Assembly: GCA_027027485.1 (NCBI GenBank)
Contig: JALVLL010000162.1
Coordinates: 1-10,539 of the forward strand
Origin: Candidatus Bipolaricaulota bacterium
GTDB taxonomy: Bacteria; Bipolaricaulota; Bipolaricaulia; Bipolaricaulales; Bipolaricaulaceae
DNA: 10,539 nt
Direction: 5' to 3'
Shown: positions 1 to 6,599 of the stretch, in pieces
How positions within the stretch are numbered: the stretch's first letter is position 1
Layout of the letters: the number at the start of each line of letters is the position of its first letter
Made by a program: the position numbers and the translations under genes
The notes under the pieces: model-generated
The model's input: only the letters and a program-made list of their open reading frames with translations
Told to the model about the DNA's origin: nothing
Database searches by the model: none

Positions 1-1
1 G

Positions 2-289
2 GTGAAGAGGGAGCGCGTCCGGGCCCTGGAGGAGCTCTCCCGGAGGACCTCCCTTGAGGTCAGGCGGCGGTTCCTGGGAAAGGTCCTCCACCCGGTCCTG
101 GAGACGAGGCGCGACGGGACCTGGATCGGCCATGCCGAGAACTATATCATTGTGGCCCTATCCCCGGACAGTCTTCCCGAGGGACCCAAGCGGGGTACAA
201 TCTTCCCCGTGCGGATCACCGAGATAAGGGAAGAAGATACCGTGGGGGTGATACAGGATAACCAAGACCTGGGAGATAGAGCTCGATAG
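2..289 (+). CDS. mtaB: tRNA methylthiotransferase, MtaB-type (3' fragment, C-terminal TRAM domain)
   Basis: This is the last 95 residues of a radical-SAM methylthiotransferase; the reading frame is open to the window edge, so the true start lies upstream. The visible part has the pattern seen at the end of MtaB/MiaB/RimO enzymes: a basic helix (RVRALEELSRR), a segment ending FLGKVLHPVLE, then a TRAM beta-barrel with a G-x-x-x-NYI-x-V core (GHAENYIIVAL) and a closing strand FPVRITEI. The TRAM domain binds the tRNA substrate. In MtaB the enzyme adds a methylthio group to threonylcarbamoyladenosine at tRNA position 37. The radical-SAM Cys cluster and the N-terminal domain are outside the window. 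The short NYIIV version of TRAM fits MtaB better than MiaB or RimO, but the subfamily is uncertain. The 3' end overlaps the likely true start of phoH. Confidence 0.7.
   Translation: MKRERVRALEELSRRTSLEVRRRFLGKVLHPVLETRRDGTWIGHAENYIIVALSPDSLPEGPKRGTIFPVRITEIREEDTVGVIQDNQDLGDRAR
244..260 (+). promoter_or_regulatory. Ribosome binding site plus putative ATA start of phoH
   Basis: The run GGGGGTGAT (244-252) is a strong anti-16S match lying inside the end of the upstream gene. It is followed after 5 nt by ATA at 258, which is in frame with phoH. No ATG, GTG or TTG lies in this frame between the upstream stop (249-251) and the TTG at 312. The position and spacing suggest that translation of phoH begins here. 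Use of AUA is inferred, not shown. Confidence 0.45.
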
Positions 290-311
290 CCCCGAGGTAG
301 CGGTCGGGGTA

Positions 312-1256
312 TTGGGACAATACGATCGAAACCTCCGCTTGATAGCCAAGGAGTTCCCCAACACGCGCATCATCGCCCGGGGGAACAGGATCGTGGTGGA
401 GGGCGACGATGAGGAGGTGGAGCGCCTCCAGATACTTTTCGAGAAGCTCGCCGAGGCGGCGCATTCCAAGCACCCCCCTTCCCTGGAGGAGGTCAAGTAC
501 CTGGTGAGCCAGGTGAAGGAGGGAGGGGAGCTCGACGGCGTCCTCACCGACATCATCCAGATAACCCACTGGGGCGAGGCGATCCGTCCCAAGACCGAGG
601 GGCAGCGCCGGTATGTCAAGGCCATCCACGAGAACGATGTGGTCTTCGCCATAGGCCCCGCCGGGACCGGGAAGACCTATCTCGCCGTGGCCTGTGCCAT
701 CGACTACCTAAAGAAGGGAAAGGTGAAGCGGATCGTGCTGACCCGGCCAGCGGTGGAGGCCGGGGAGGAGCTGGGGTTCCTGCCGGGGGACATCCTCCAG
801 AAGGTGCACCCGTACCTCAGGCCCCTCTACGACGCCATCTACGACATGATCCCCGGGCGGGAATTCGAGCAGTGGATGACCCACGGGAAGATCGAGATCG
901 CGCCGCTCGCTTACATGCGCGGCCGGACCCTGAACCACGCCTTCGTGATCCTGGACGAGGCCCAGAACACCACCCACACCCAGATGAAGATGTTCCTGAC
1001 GCGGCTCGGGTTCGGTTCCAAGGCGGTGGTAACCGGGGATATCACCCAGGTGGACCTCGTGGGAAGGACCTCTGGGCTCAGGGAGGTGATCGAGATCCTC
1101 TCCGGTATCCCCGGCATCGCCTTCGTTTACCTGGACCGGCGGGACGTGGTGCGTCACCCGCTGGTCAAGGAGATCATCGAGGCCTATGAACGATACGAAA
1201 AAGCCAAGCAAAAACGGGAAGCGGGAAAAGCCTCCCTCGCTGATACCCCAAGTTGA
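312..1256 (+). CDS. phoH: PhoH family ATPase (PhoH/YbeZ)
   Basis: Cytoplasmic P-loop ATPase of the PhoH/YbeZ family, linked to RNA metabolism and usually co-encoded with YbeY. From the TTG at 312 it has 314 residues. An N-terminal KH-like part (IIARGNRIVVEG, 20-31) is followed by Walker A GPAGTGKT (115-122), the conserved LTRPAVEAGE (143-152) and LGFLPGD (154-160), Walker B VILDEAQNTT (212-221) and TGDITQVDL (241-249). The 312 start is only the first conventional codon, with no well-spaced ribosome site. Upstream in frame, codons 258-311 encode ITKTWEIELDSPEVAVGV, which matches the usual beta strand and helix at the start of PhoH proteins. The real protein is therefore probably 332 residues from an ATA at 258. 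The 3' end overlaps the next gene by 71 nt. Family assignment is secure; the start is not. Confidence 0.95.
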   Translation: MGQYDRNLRLIAKEFPNTRIIARGNRIVVEGDDEEVERLQILFEKLAEAAHSKHPPSLEEVKYLVSQVKEGGELDGVLTDIIQITHWGEAIRPKTEGQRRYVKAIHENDVVFAIGPAGTGKTYLAVACAIDYLKKGKVKRIVLTRPAVEAGEELGFLPGDILQKVHPYLRPLYDAIYDMIPGREFEQWMTHGKIEIAPLAYMRGRTLNHAFVILDEAQNTTHTQMKMFLTRLGFGSKAVVTGDITQVDLVGRTSGLREVIEILSGIPGIAFVYLDRRDVVRHPLVKEIIEAYERYEKAKQKREAGKASLADTPS

Positions 1257-2544
1257 GCCCCCCAGGGCGGAAGTCCTCCTGGTCCTTTTGGCCATAGGGG
1301 GATTTTCCGTCCTGTGGTGGAGGGAGGGGGCGAGGATAGCCCCCTGGTACGTGCCCCTGGGCGGACTCATGGCCGGGGGCGGTGCCCTGCTTTCCCTGAA
1401 GCCCCTCCTGCGCTTCGGGAAGCGGGCGGAGCACTTCTGGTTGGGCTCGATCCTCCTCGGGGTCGCGGCCACGGTCCTCTTGAGCGCCGGATCGAGGTTC
1501 ATCGTCCCCTGGGGGGCGTTGGCCGGGCTCGGGGCGATGTTCTTCGGGGCCGAGTTCGGGATCCTCACCCTGCTCCCCTTGGCGGCCTGGGGCGTCGTGT
1601 ACCTCGGCCCCTGGCCCGCGACGGCCGGCCTCCTCGGGGGCCTGGTCATGGCGGTCCTCCTCCCCAAGGTGAGGAGGGCGCGGGACCTCATGTTCTACGG
1701 GGCCATCGCGGGGGGTGTCTCGGGGTCCTTCGCCCTGGCCTTCATCGGCGAGGCCGGCCCCTCGGGGGTCATCGCGGCGCTGGCCACGGGCCCCCTGTCG
1801 AGCCTCTTCATCTGGACCGCGATCCCGGTGGCCGAGAGGCTTTTGGATAGGACCAGTCCCCTGACCCTGGTGGAGCTCCTGGACCCCTCGCACCCGCTCC
1901 TCGAGAGGCTCCGGCGCGATGCCCCCGGGACCTACTACCACTCCCGTAACGTATCGGCCCTGGCCGAGGCCGCGGCCAAGGCCATCGGGGCCAACGCGCT
2001 CCTCGCCGCGGTGGGCGGCCTCTACCATGACATCGGGAAGCTCACCCGTCCGGACTTCTTCGTGGAAAACCAGGAGGGCTCCAATCCCCACGACGAGCTC
2101 AACCCCAGCCTCTCCAAGATCATCCTCCTCTCCCATGTAAAGGAAGGGGTGGAGCTCGCGAGGCAACACGGGCTCCTCGGGGACGTGGTGGCCTTCATCG
2201 CCACCCACCACGGCACCTCGGTGATGCGGTACTTCTCCGAGCGCGGCGCCGAGCAGGGCCTCTCCCCGCACGAGTTCCGCTACACAAGCCCCCTTCCCGA
2301 TACCAAGGAGACCGCCATCGTGATGCTCGCCGATCCCCTGGAGGCGGCGGCCCGCACTAGAACCAAGGAGGAAATCCCCGAGCTCGTCGAGGCCCTGGTG
2401 GAGGAGCGCCGCGCCGATGGCCAATTGGACCGCGCCCCCCTCACCATGGCCGAGCTCACCAAGGTGAAACAGGCCTTCGTGAGGGTGCTGCAGGGGATGG
2501 CGCACCCCAGGGTGGCAAACTATCCCCTCTTTCAGGCAAAATGA
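1186..2544 (+). CDS. pgpH: Membrane HD-domain phosphohydrolase, PgpH/YqfF-like, lacking the extracellular domain
   Basis: Inner-membrane protein of 452 residues with a cytoplasmic HD domain. Characterised relatives (PgpH/YqfF) hydrolyse cyclic di-AMP. A basic N-tail (1-27) precedes about seven hydrophobic segments, roughly 28-46, 53-71, 84-101, 105-121, 123-160, 166-187 and 191-213. The HD domain follows: YHS (251-253), HDIGK (281-285), FVENQ (292-296), NPHDELNP (300-307), SHVKEGVELA (316-325), HHGTS (341-345) and MLADPLEAA (380-388). The metal-binding His and Asp residues are present. Typical family members have about 700 residues, with an extra N-terminal membrane helix and a large extracellular 7TMR-HDED domain; both are absent, and phoH fills the upstream DNA. 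The ATG at 1186 is the natural start, because the next options fall inside the first membrane segment. Cyclic di-AMP as substrate is inferred from the family. YbeY, which often follows, is not here. Confidence 0.88.
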   Translation: MNDTKKPSKNGKREKPPSLIPQVEPPRAEVLLVLLAIGGFSVLWWREGARIAPWYVPLGGLMAGGGALLSLKPLLRFGKRAEHFWLGSILLGVAATVLLSAGSRFIVPWGALAGLGAMFFGAEFGILTLLPLAAWGVVYLGPWPATAGLLGGLVMAVLLPKVRRARDLMFYGAIAGGVSGSFALAFIGEAGPSGVIAALATGPLSSLFIWTAIPVAERLLDRTSPLTLVELLDPSHPLLERLRRDAPGTYYHSRNVSALAEAAAKAIGANALLAAVGGLYHDIGKLTRPDFFVENQEGSNPHDELNPSLSKIILLSHVKEGVELARQHGLLGDVVAFIATHHGTSVMRYFSERGAEQGLSPHEFRYTSPLPDTKETAIVMLADPLEAAARTRTKEEIPELVEALVEERRADGQLDRAPLTMAELTKVKQAFVRVLQGMAHPRVANYPLFQAK

Positions 2545-2550
2545 GTTGAG

Positions 2551-4578
2551 ATGACGGCGGTCGAACGGTCCCCCGAGGAACTCGAGCGGGTGAGAAAGAG
2601 GGTCGAGGAGCTGAGGGAGCTCATCCGCAAGTACGATTACTACTACTACGTCCTCAACCGCCCCCTGGTATCGGACGCGGAATACGACGCCCTCTTCCGG
2701 GAGCTCCAGGAGCTGGAGGAGAAGTACCCGGAACTCGTCACCCCGGATTCCCCCACCCAGAGGGTGGGGGCCCCGCCGGCGGAGGAGTTCCGCCAGGTCC
2801 GCCATGCCATCCCCATGCTCTCCCTCCAGAACTGCTTCACCGAGGAGGAGTTCCGGGAGTGGGACCGCAGGGTGAAGCGGATGCTGGGGACGGAGGAAGT
2901 GGTCTACGTCTGCGAGCCCAAGCTCGACGGGCTCGGGGTGGAGCTCGTCTACGAGAACGGCGTCTTCACCGTCGGCTCCACCCGGGGAGATGGGTACGTG
3001 GGCGAGGACGTGACCAACAACCTGAAGACGATAAAGCAGGTGCCCCTGCGGCTCCTTTCCGACGAGATACCGGTCCCGAAGCTCCTGGAGGTCCGGGGCG
3101 AGGTCTACATGGAAAAGGAGGATTTCAAGCGCCTGAACGAGGAGCGCGCTAAAAGGGGAGAGCCCCTCTTCGCCAACCCCAGGAACGCCGCGGCCGGGTC
3201 CCTGCGGCAGTTGGACCCTTCGGTCACGGCCTCACGCCCCCTCAAGGTCTTCTTCTACGGTCTGGGGAGGATCGAGGGGTATGAGATCCGCAGCCAAGAG
3301 GAACTCCTGAGGACCCTCCCCAAGTGGGGCCTTCCCGTAAACCCCCTCTGGGAGGTGTGCCGGGGGCCGGATGAGGCCATCGCTTTCTACAAAAAGGTCC
3401 TCGATATGCGGGAAGAGCTCCCCTACGAGGCAGACGGGATCGTGGTGAAAGTGAACGACTTCTCCCAGCGGGAGATCCTAGGGGAGATCGCCCGGGCCCC
3501 CCGCTGGGCCATCGCCTTCAAGTTCCCGGCCGAACAGAGGACCACCCGCGTCCTGGACATCGTGGTACAGGTGGGGCGGACCGGGGTGCTCACCCCCGTG
3601 GCGATCCTGGAGCCCGTCGAGGTGGGCGGCGCCACCGTCTCCCGGGCCACCCTTCACAACGAGGACGAGATCAGGAGGAAGGACATCCGTATCGGCGACT
3701 GGGTGATCGTCCAGCGGGCCGGCGGGGTGATCCCCGAGATCGTGGCCCCCATCCCCGAAAGGAGGACGGGCCAGGAGCGGGAGTTCCGCATGCCCGACAG
3801 GTGCCCCGTCTGCGGGGGGCCGGTGGTGCGCCCCGAGGGGGAGGTGGCCCACCGCTGCACCAACATCTCCTGCCCCGCCCGGATCAAGGAGTCCATCCGC
3901 CACTTCGCCTCGCGCCGCGCCGCCGATATCCAGGGCCTGGGGGAGAAGGTCGTGGACAAGCTCGTGGATTCGGGGCTCGTCAAGCGCATCTCGGACCTCT
4001 ACAGGCTCACCAAGATGGACCTCCTGCGCCTGGAGGGGTTCGCGGACAAATCCGCCGAGAACCTCCTCGGGGAGATCGAGAAGTCCAAGGGGATCTCGCT
4101 CGCCCGGTTCATCTACGCCTTGGGGATCCCCCACGTGGGGGAGCGGCTGGCCGAGATCCTGGCCGAGAACTTCGACTCCATCGATGACCTCGCCCGCGCC
4201 ACCGAGGAGGAACTGATGAGGATCGAGGGCATCGGCCCCGAGGTCGCAAGGAGCATCGTGGAGTTCTTCAAGAACCCCGAGAACCGGAAGCTCATCGAGG
4301 AGCTCAAGGCCGCCGGACTCAACCCGCGCCGCGAGGTAAAGGCCGGTCCCTTGGCCGGGAGGACCTTCGTCTTCACCGGTGCCCTCTCCTCTATGACCCG
4401 CGAGGAGGCCAAAAGGCTCGTGGAGGAGCTCGGGGGGAGGGTGGCCTCCACGGTCTCGCGAAAGGTGGATTACGTGGTGGTGGGCGAGAACCCAGGATCC
4501 AAGTACGAGAAGGCCCGCGCCCTGGGGATCCCCATAATTACCGAGGAGGAGTTCCTGAAGCTTGTGGGAAAGAAATGA
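2551..4578 (+). CDS. ligA: NAD-dependent DNA ligase LigA
   Basis: Replicative DNA ligase that seals nicks using NAD, active in replication and repair. Its 675 residues are the normal length and all domains are present. Domain Ia has YYYYVLNRPLVSDAEYD (30-46), which binds NMN. The adenylation domain has the nucleotide-accepting lysine K124 in KLDG (124-127), TRGDGYVGEDVTNN (144-157), RGEVYM (182-187), NPRNAAAGSLRQLD (209-222) and the EADGIVVKVN stretch (293-302). An OB fold with VGRTGVLTPVA (341-351) follows, then a four-cysteine zinc finger (C418, C421, C436, C441). Helix-hairpin-helix repeats cover about 455-590 and a BRCT domain about 597-675 (GRTFVFTGALSSMTREEA). The ATG lies 6 nt after the HD gene stop with only a weak ribosome site, so translation is probably coupled to it. 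The gene ends 3 nt from a convergent gene. Confidence 0.98.
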   Translation: MTAVERSPEELERVRKRVEELRELIRKYDYYYYVLNRPLVSDAEYDALFRELQELEEKYPELVTPDSPTQRVGAPPAEEFRQVRHAIPMLSLQNCFTEEEFREWDRRVKRMLGTEEVVYVCEPKLDGLGVELVYENGVFTVGSTRGDGYVGEDVTNNLKTIKQVPLRLLSDEIPVPKLLEVRGEVYMEKEDFKRLNEERAKRGEPLFANPRNAAAGSLRQLDPSVTASRPLKVFFYGLGRIEGYEIRSQEELLRTLPKWGLPVNPLWEVCRGPDEAIAFYKKVLDMREELPYEADGIVVKVNDFSQREILGEIARAPRWAIAFKFPAEQRTTRVLDIVVQVGRTGVLTPVAILEPVEVGGATVSRATLHNEDEIRRKDIRIGDWVIVQRAGGVIPEIVAPIPERRTGQEREFRMPDRCPVCGGPVVRPEGEVAHRCTNISCPARIKESIRHFASRRAADIQGLGEKVVDKLVDSGLVKRISDLYRLTKMDLLRLEGFADKSAENLLGEIEKSKGISLARFIYALGIPHVGERLAEILAENFDSIDDLARATEEELMRIEGIGPEVARSIVEFFKNPENRKLIEELKAAGLNPRREVKAGPLAGRTFVFTGALSSMTREEAKRLVEELGGRVASTVSRKVDYVVVGENPGSKYEKARALGIPIITEEEFLKLVGKK

Positions 4579-4581
4579 GCC

Positions 4582-5457
4582 TCAAGAGGTAATGAGCCTG
4601 CGGTAGTACTCCAGCGCTTCGGGGGCCCAGGACTTCAGCCTCTTCAGGGCCTGCTTCTCCAGCTGCCTCACCCTCTCCCGGGAAACCCCCATGACCCGGG
4701 CTATCTCCGCCAGGCTCTGGGGCCTGGCCCCTTCGAGCCCGTAGCGGAGCCTGAGCACCAGGGCCTCCTTGGGGGGGAGCTGGGAGACGAGCTCCATGAG
4801 CTCCTCCCGCATGAGCTCCTGCAGGGCGAGCTTCTCGGTGGGGGCCATCTCCCCGTCGGCCACGAGCTCCTCCAGGGTCTCCTCTCCCTCCTCCCCCACG
4901 GGCATATCCAGGGGAACGATCTCGCCCACGGTGCGCGCGAGCTCCTTGAGCTTCTCCACCGTGAGGCCGGGGTAGGAGATGGTATCCACGGTCTCGGTGA
5001 TCCCGTCCTCGCCGAAGGTCGCCTTGAGCTTGGCCCAGCGCACCAGGGCCCGGAAGAGGTAGGCGGGGATGCGGATGAGCTGGGACTGACGCTCGATGGC
5101 CGCGCCAATGGCCTGCCTGATCCACCAGCGGGCATAGGTGGAGAAGCGGAAGCCCCTGTCGGGGTCGAACCTTGCCGCCGCCTCCAGGAGGCCTATGTTT
5201 CCCTCCTGGATCAGGTCCAAGAGATCGAGGCCGGTGTCACCGTACTCCCTGGCGATGGAGACCACAAGCCTCAAGTGGGCGAGCACCAAGCGGTTCCGTG
5301 CCTCGATATCCCCCTCCCGCATGCGGCGGGCCAGCTCCCTCTCCTCCTCCGGGGAGAGGGGCGGTATCCGGGCCACCTCGGCGAGGTACAGCCCGAGGAT
5401 ATCCACGTCGTGGTCCTCGCTGCCCCCGTTCAGGAGGGTCTCCCGCTTCTCGTCCAT
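4582..5457 (-). CDS. RNA polymerase sigma factor, sigma-70 (RpoD/SigA/RpoS-like) family
   Basis: A 291-residue sigma factor that directs RNA polymerase to promoters. Region 1.1 is absent; region 1.2 (DILGLYLAEVARIPPLSPEEE, 19-39) is followed by region 2 (about 53-125) with DLLDLIQEGNIGLLEAA (78-94), FSTYARWWIRQAI (105-117) and IRIPAY (128-133). Region 3 is about 140-212. Region 4 is about 225-276, with the helix-turn-helix SLAEIARVMGVSRERVRQLE (248-267). Residues known from E. coli sigma-70 to read the promoter differ: Q437 is kept (Q115), but the T440 position is G118, and H455 and E458 (extended -10) are Y133 and R136. Small size and these changes favour a group 2, non-essential type, although a minimal primary sigma is not excluded. 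The ATG has no ribosome binding site, and a promoter just upstream suggests a nearly leaderless mRNA. Confidence 0.95.
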   Translation of the reverse strand: MDEKRETLLNGGSEDHDVDILGLYLAEVARIPPLSPEEERELARRMREGDIEARNRLVLAHLRLVVSIAREYGDTGLDLLDLIQEGNIGLLEAAARFDPDRGFRFSTYARWWIRQAIGAAIERQSQLIRIPAYLFRALVRWAKLKATFGEDGITETVDTISYPGLTVEKLKELARTVGEIVPLDMPVGEEGEETLEELVADGEMAPTEKLALQELMREELMELVSQLPPKEALVLRLRYGLEGARPQSLAEIARVMGVSRERVRQLEKQALKRLKSWAPEALEYYRRLITS

Positions 5458-5469
5458 GGCCGTTTATCC

Positions 5470-5497
5470 AGTGTACCCCCACGGGGGGCATCCTCAA
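5470..5497 (-). promoter_or_regulatory. Putative promoter of the sigma factor gene
   Basis: On the minus strand TTGAGG (plus 5492-5497) and TACACT (plus 5470-5475) are separated by 16 nt, giving 4 of 6 consensus matches in each box. The -10 box ends 12 nt before the ATG, so transcription would start only about 5 nt ahead of it. There is no Shine-Dalgarno sequence, which agrees with a near-leaderless mRNA. Confidence 0.45.
5476..5487. repeat. Short GC-only inverted repeat inside the sigma promoter spacer
   Basis: CCCCC-AC-GGGGG forms a perfect dyad with 5-bp arms, lying exactly between the proposed -35 and -10 boxes of the sigma gene. It could be an operator for a repressor or a chance feature of GC-rich DNA. 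It is too short to decide. Confidence 0.3.
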
Positions 5498-5531
5498 GGG
5501 AAAAGCGCCCCTACCTGCCCGGAAGTTGGGA

Positions 5532-5537
5532 TAAACT
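5532..5537 (+). promoter_or_regulatory. Weak putative -10 box for the GH130 gene
   Basis: TAAACT lies 10 nt before the ATG at 5548 and matches the -10 consensus at 4 of 6 positions. No good -35 box is seen 16-18 nt upstream. No ribosome binding site precedes the ATG, so a near-leaderless transcript is possible. This is a weak call. Confidence 0.25.
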
Positions 5538-5547
5538 TCACATCGCC

Positions 5548-6447
5548 ATGGAGCTCTTCGAGAGGGCCTCCGAGGGCCCGATCCTCGCCCCCAGGGAGGA
5601 GGTGCCCTGGGAGAGAAAAGCCGTCTTCAATCCCGGGGCCGTGATGTACCGGGGGAAGATCTACATGCTTTACCGGGCGGTGGGGGAATACGAACGCTAC
5701 ATCTCGCGGCTCGGCCTCGCGGTGAGCGACGATGGGGTGCATTTCGAGCGCTCCGCCGAGCCCGTCTTCGAGCCGGGGGAACCATACGAGCGCTTCGGGT
5801 GCGAGGATCCCCGGATCACCCCCTTGGAGGGTCGCTTCTACATCACCTACACGGCCCTCTCCGCCCGGGCCTTCTCCGAGCGGGGGAACTACGTGGCCCT
5901 GGCCTCCACCACGGACTTTCGAAATTTCGAAAAGCACGGGGTCATCCTCCCGGAGTTCGAGGACAAGGACGCGGTGATCTTCCCCGAGAAGATCGGGGGA
6001 AGATACGTGATGTTCCACCGGATCGTCCCCGACATCTGGATCGCCTACTCCGACGACCTCATCCACTGGTACGGGCACAGGATCGTGATGCGTCCCCGCC
6101 CGAGGCTCTGGGATTCGGTGAAGATCGGCGCCGGGCCGCCCCCCGTGAGGACCGAGGAGGGATGGCTGCTTTTCTATCACGGCGTGGATAAGGCCAGGGT
6201 CTATAGGATGGGGGTAGCCCTTTTCGACCTCGAGGATCCCTCGAGGCTGATATCGCGCCCCCTGGAGTTCGTGTTGGAGCCCCGGGAGGAGTGGGAGCGG
6301 GAAGGCGATATCCCCTGGGTGGTCTTCGCCTGCGGCCTCGTGGAGCGGGAGGGCAAGTTCCTGCTCTATTACGGGGCGGCCGATAAGGTGATCGGCCTCG
6401 CCATGGCCCCGGCGAAGGAGGTAATGGACTTCGCCCGTTACGGCTGA
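5548..6447 (+). CDS. Glycoside hydrolase family 130 protein (beta-mannoside phosphorylase-like)
   Basis: A 299-residue cytoplasmic five-bladed beta-propeller enzyme with no signal peptide. GH130 motifs are in order: FNPGAV (27-32), LYRAVGEYERYISRLGLAVS (41-60), the family motif EDPRIT (86-91) with the probable catalytic Asp D87, KDAVIFPEK (140-148), FHR (156-158), KIGAGPPPVRTEEGWLLFYH (192-211) and YYGAADKVIGLA (274-285). GH130 members mostly cleave beta-1,2 or beta-1,4 mannosides, many of them by phosphorolysis. The basic Lys in KDAVIFP and the HR pair resemble positions that hold phosphate in the phosphorylases, which favours that activity, but subfamily and substrate are unproven. The frame stays open upstream into the antisense of the sigma gene; the ATG at 5548 starts exactly where similarity begins. 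The sugar ABC transporter that follows suggests a shared role, although 219 nt and a new promoter separate them. Confidence 0.92.
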   Translation: MELFERASEGPILAPREEVPWERKAVFNPGAVMYRGKIYMLYRAVGEYERYISRLGLAVSDDGVHFERSAEPVFEPGEPYERFGCEDPRITPLEGRFYITYTALSARAFSERGNYVALASTTDFRNFEKHGVILPEFEDKDAVIFPEKIGGRYVMFHRIVPDIWIAYSDDLIHWYGHRIVMRPRPRLWDSVKIGAGPPPVRTEEGWLLFYHGVDKARVYRMGVALFDLEDPSRLISRPLEFVLEPREEWEREGDIPWVVFACGLVEREGKFLLYYGAADKVIGLAMAPAKEVMDFARYG

Positions 6448-6498
6448 GTTTCTTTCCTTCCCCGCACCGAACTGCCGGCGTCGCTTGGGAATACCGCT

Positions 6499-6511
6499 CC
6501 TTGCGCCAAGG
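6499..6511. repeat. Short inverted repeat between GH130 and the binding-protein gene
   Basis: CCTTG-CGC-CAAGG is a perfect 5-bp-arm dyad about 45 nt upstream of the -35 box of the transporter promoter. It might be a regulator site. It has no following T-run, so it does not look like a terminator. The rest of 6448-6555 shows nothing I can name. Confidence 0.25.
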
Positions 6512-6555
6512 TGGATGGCCCTGATAGCGGTCGCCATGGCACGTATCGAGCCCCG

Positions 6556-6585
6556 TTGACCCCCGGGTGTGGGCGGAACTATAAT
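6556..6585 (+). promoter_or_regulatory. Near-consensus sigma-70 promoter of the solute-binding protein gene
   Basis: TTGACC (6556-6561, 5 of 6) and TATAAT (6580-6585, 6 of 6) are separated by 18 nt. Transcription would begin near 6592, leaving a leader of about 75 nt before the ATG at 6667. This is the best promoter in the window and fits high expression of a binding protein. Confidence 0.8.
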
Positions 6586-6599
6586 TAAATTGCTGATAA

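Noticed and set aside
1174..2805. Long minus-strand open frame of 543 codons opposite the HD gene and ligA
   Set aside because: It runs antisense to two clearly recognisable genes, its product is a low-complexity mix of Gly, Glu, Arg, Pro and His with no motif, and long antisense frames are expected in GC-rich DNA.
3478..4134. Minus-strand open frame opposite ligA
   Set aside because: The product is Gly/Asp/His/Leu-rich with no recognisable domain, and it is fully inside the conserved ligA coding region.
5275..5547. Upstream extension of the GH130 frame from an ATG at 5275
   Set aside because: The extension runs antisense through the sigma factor gene and lacks family similarity, which begins at the ATG at 5548.
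6436..6462. Terminator directly after GH130
   Set aside because: The sequence after the stop is T-rich, but only a 3-bp stem (CCG-TTA-CGG) precedes it, which is too weak to call.
5494..6537. Minus-strand open frame of 347 codons opposite the GH130 gene
   Set aside because: It mirrors the GH130 coding strand, has biased composition and no motif, and has no promoter or ribosome site.
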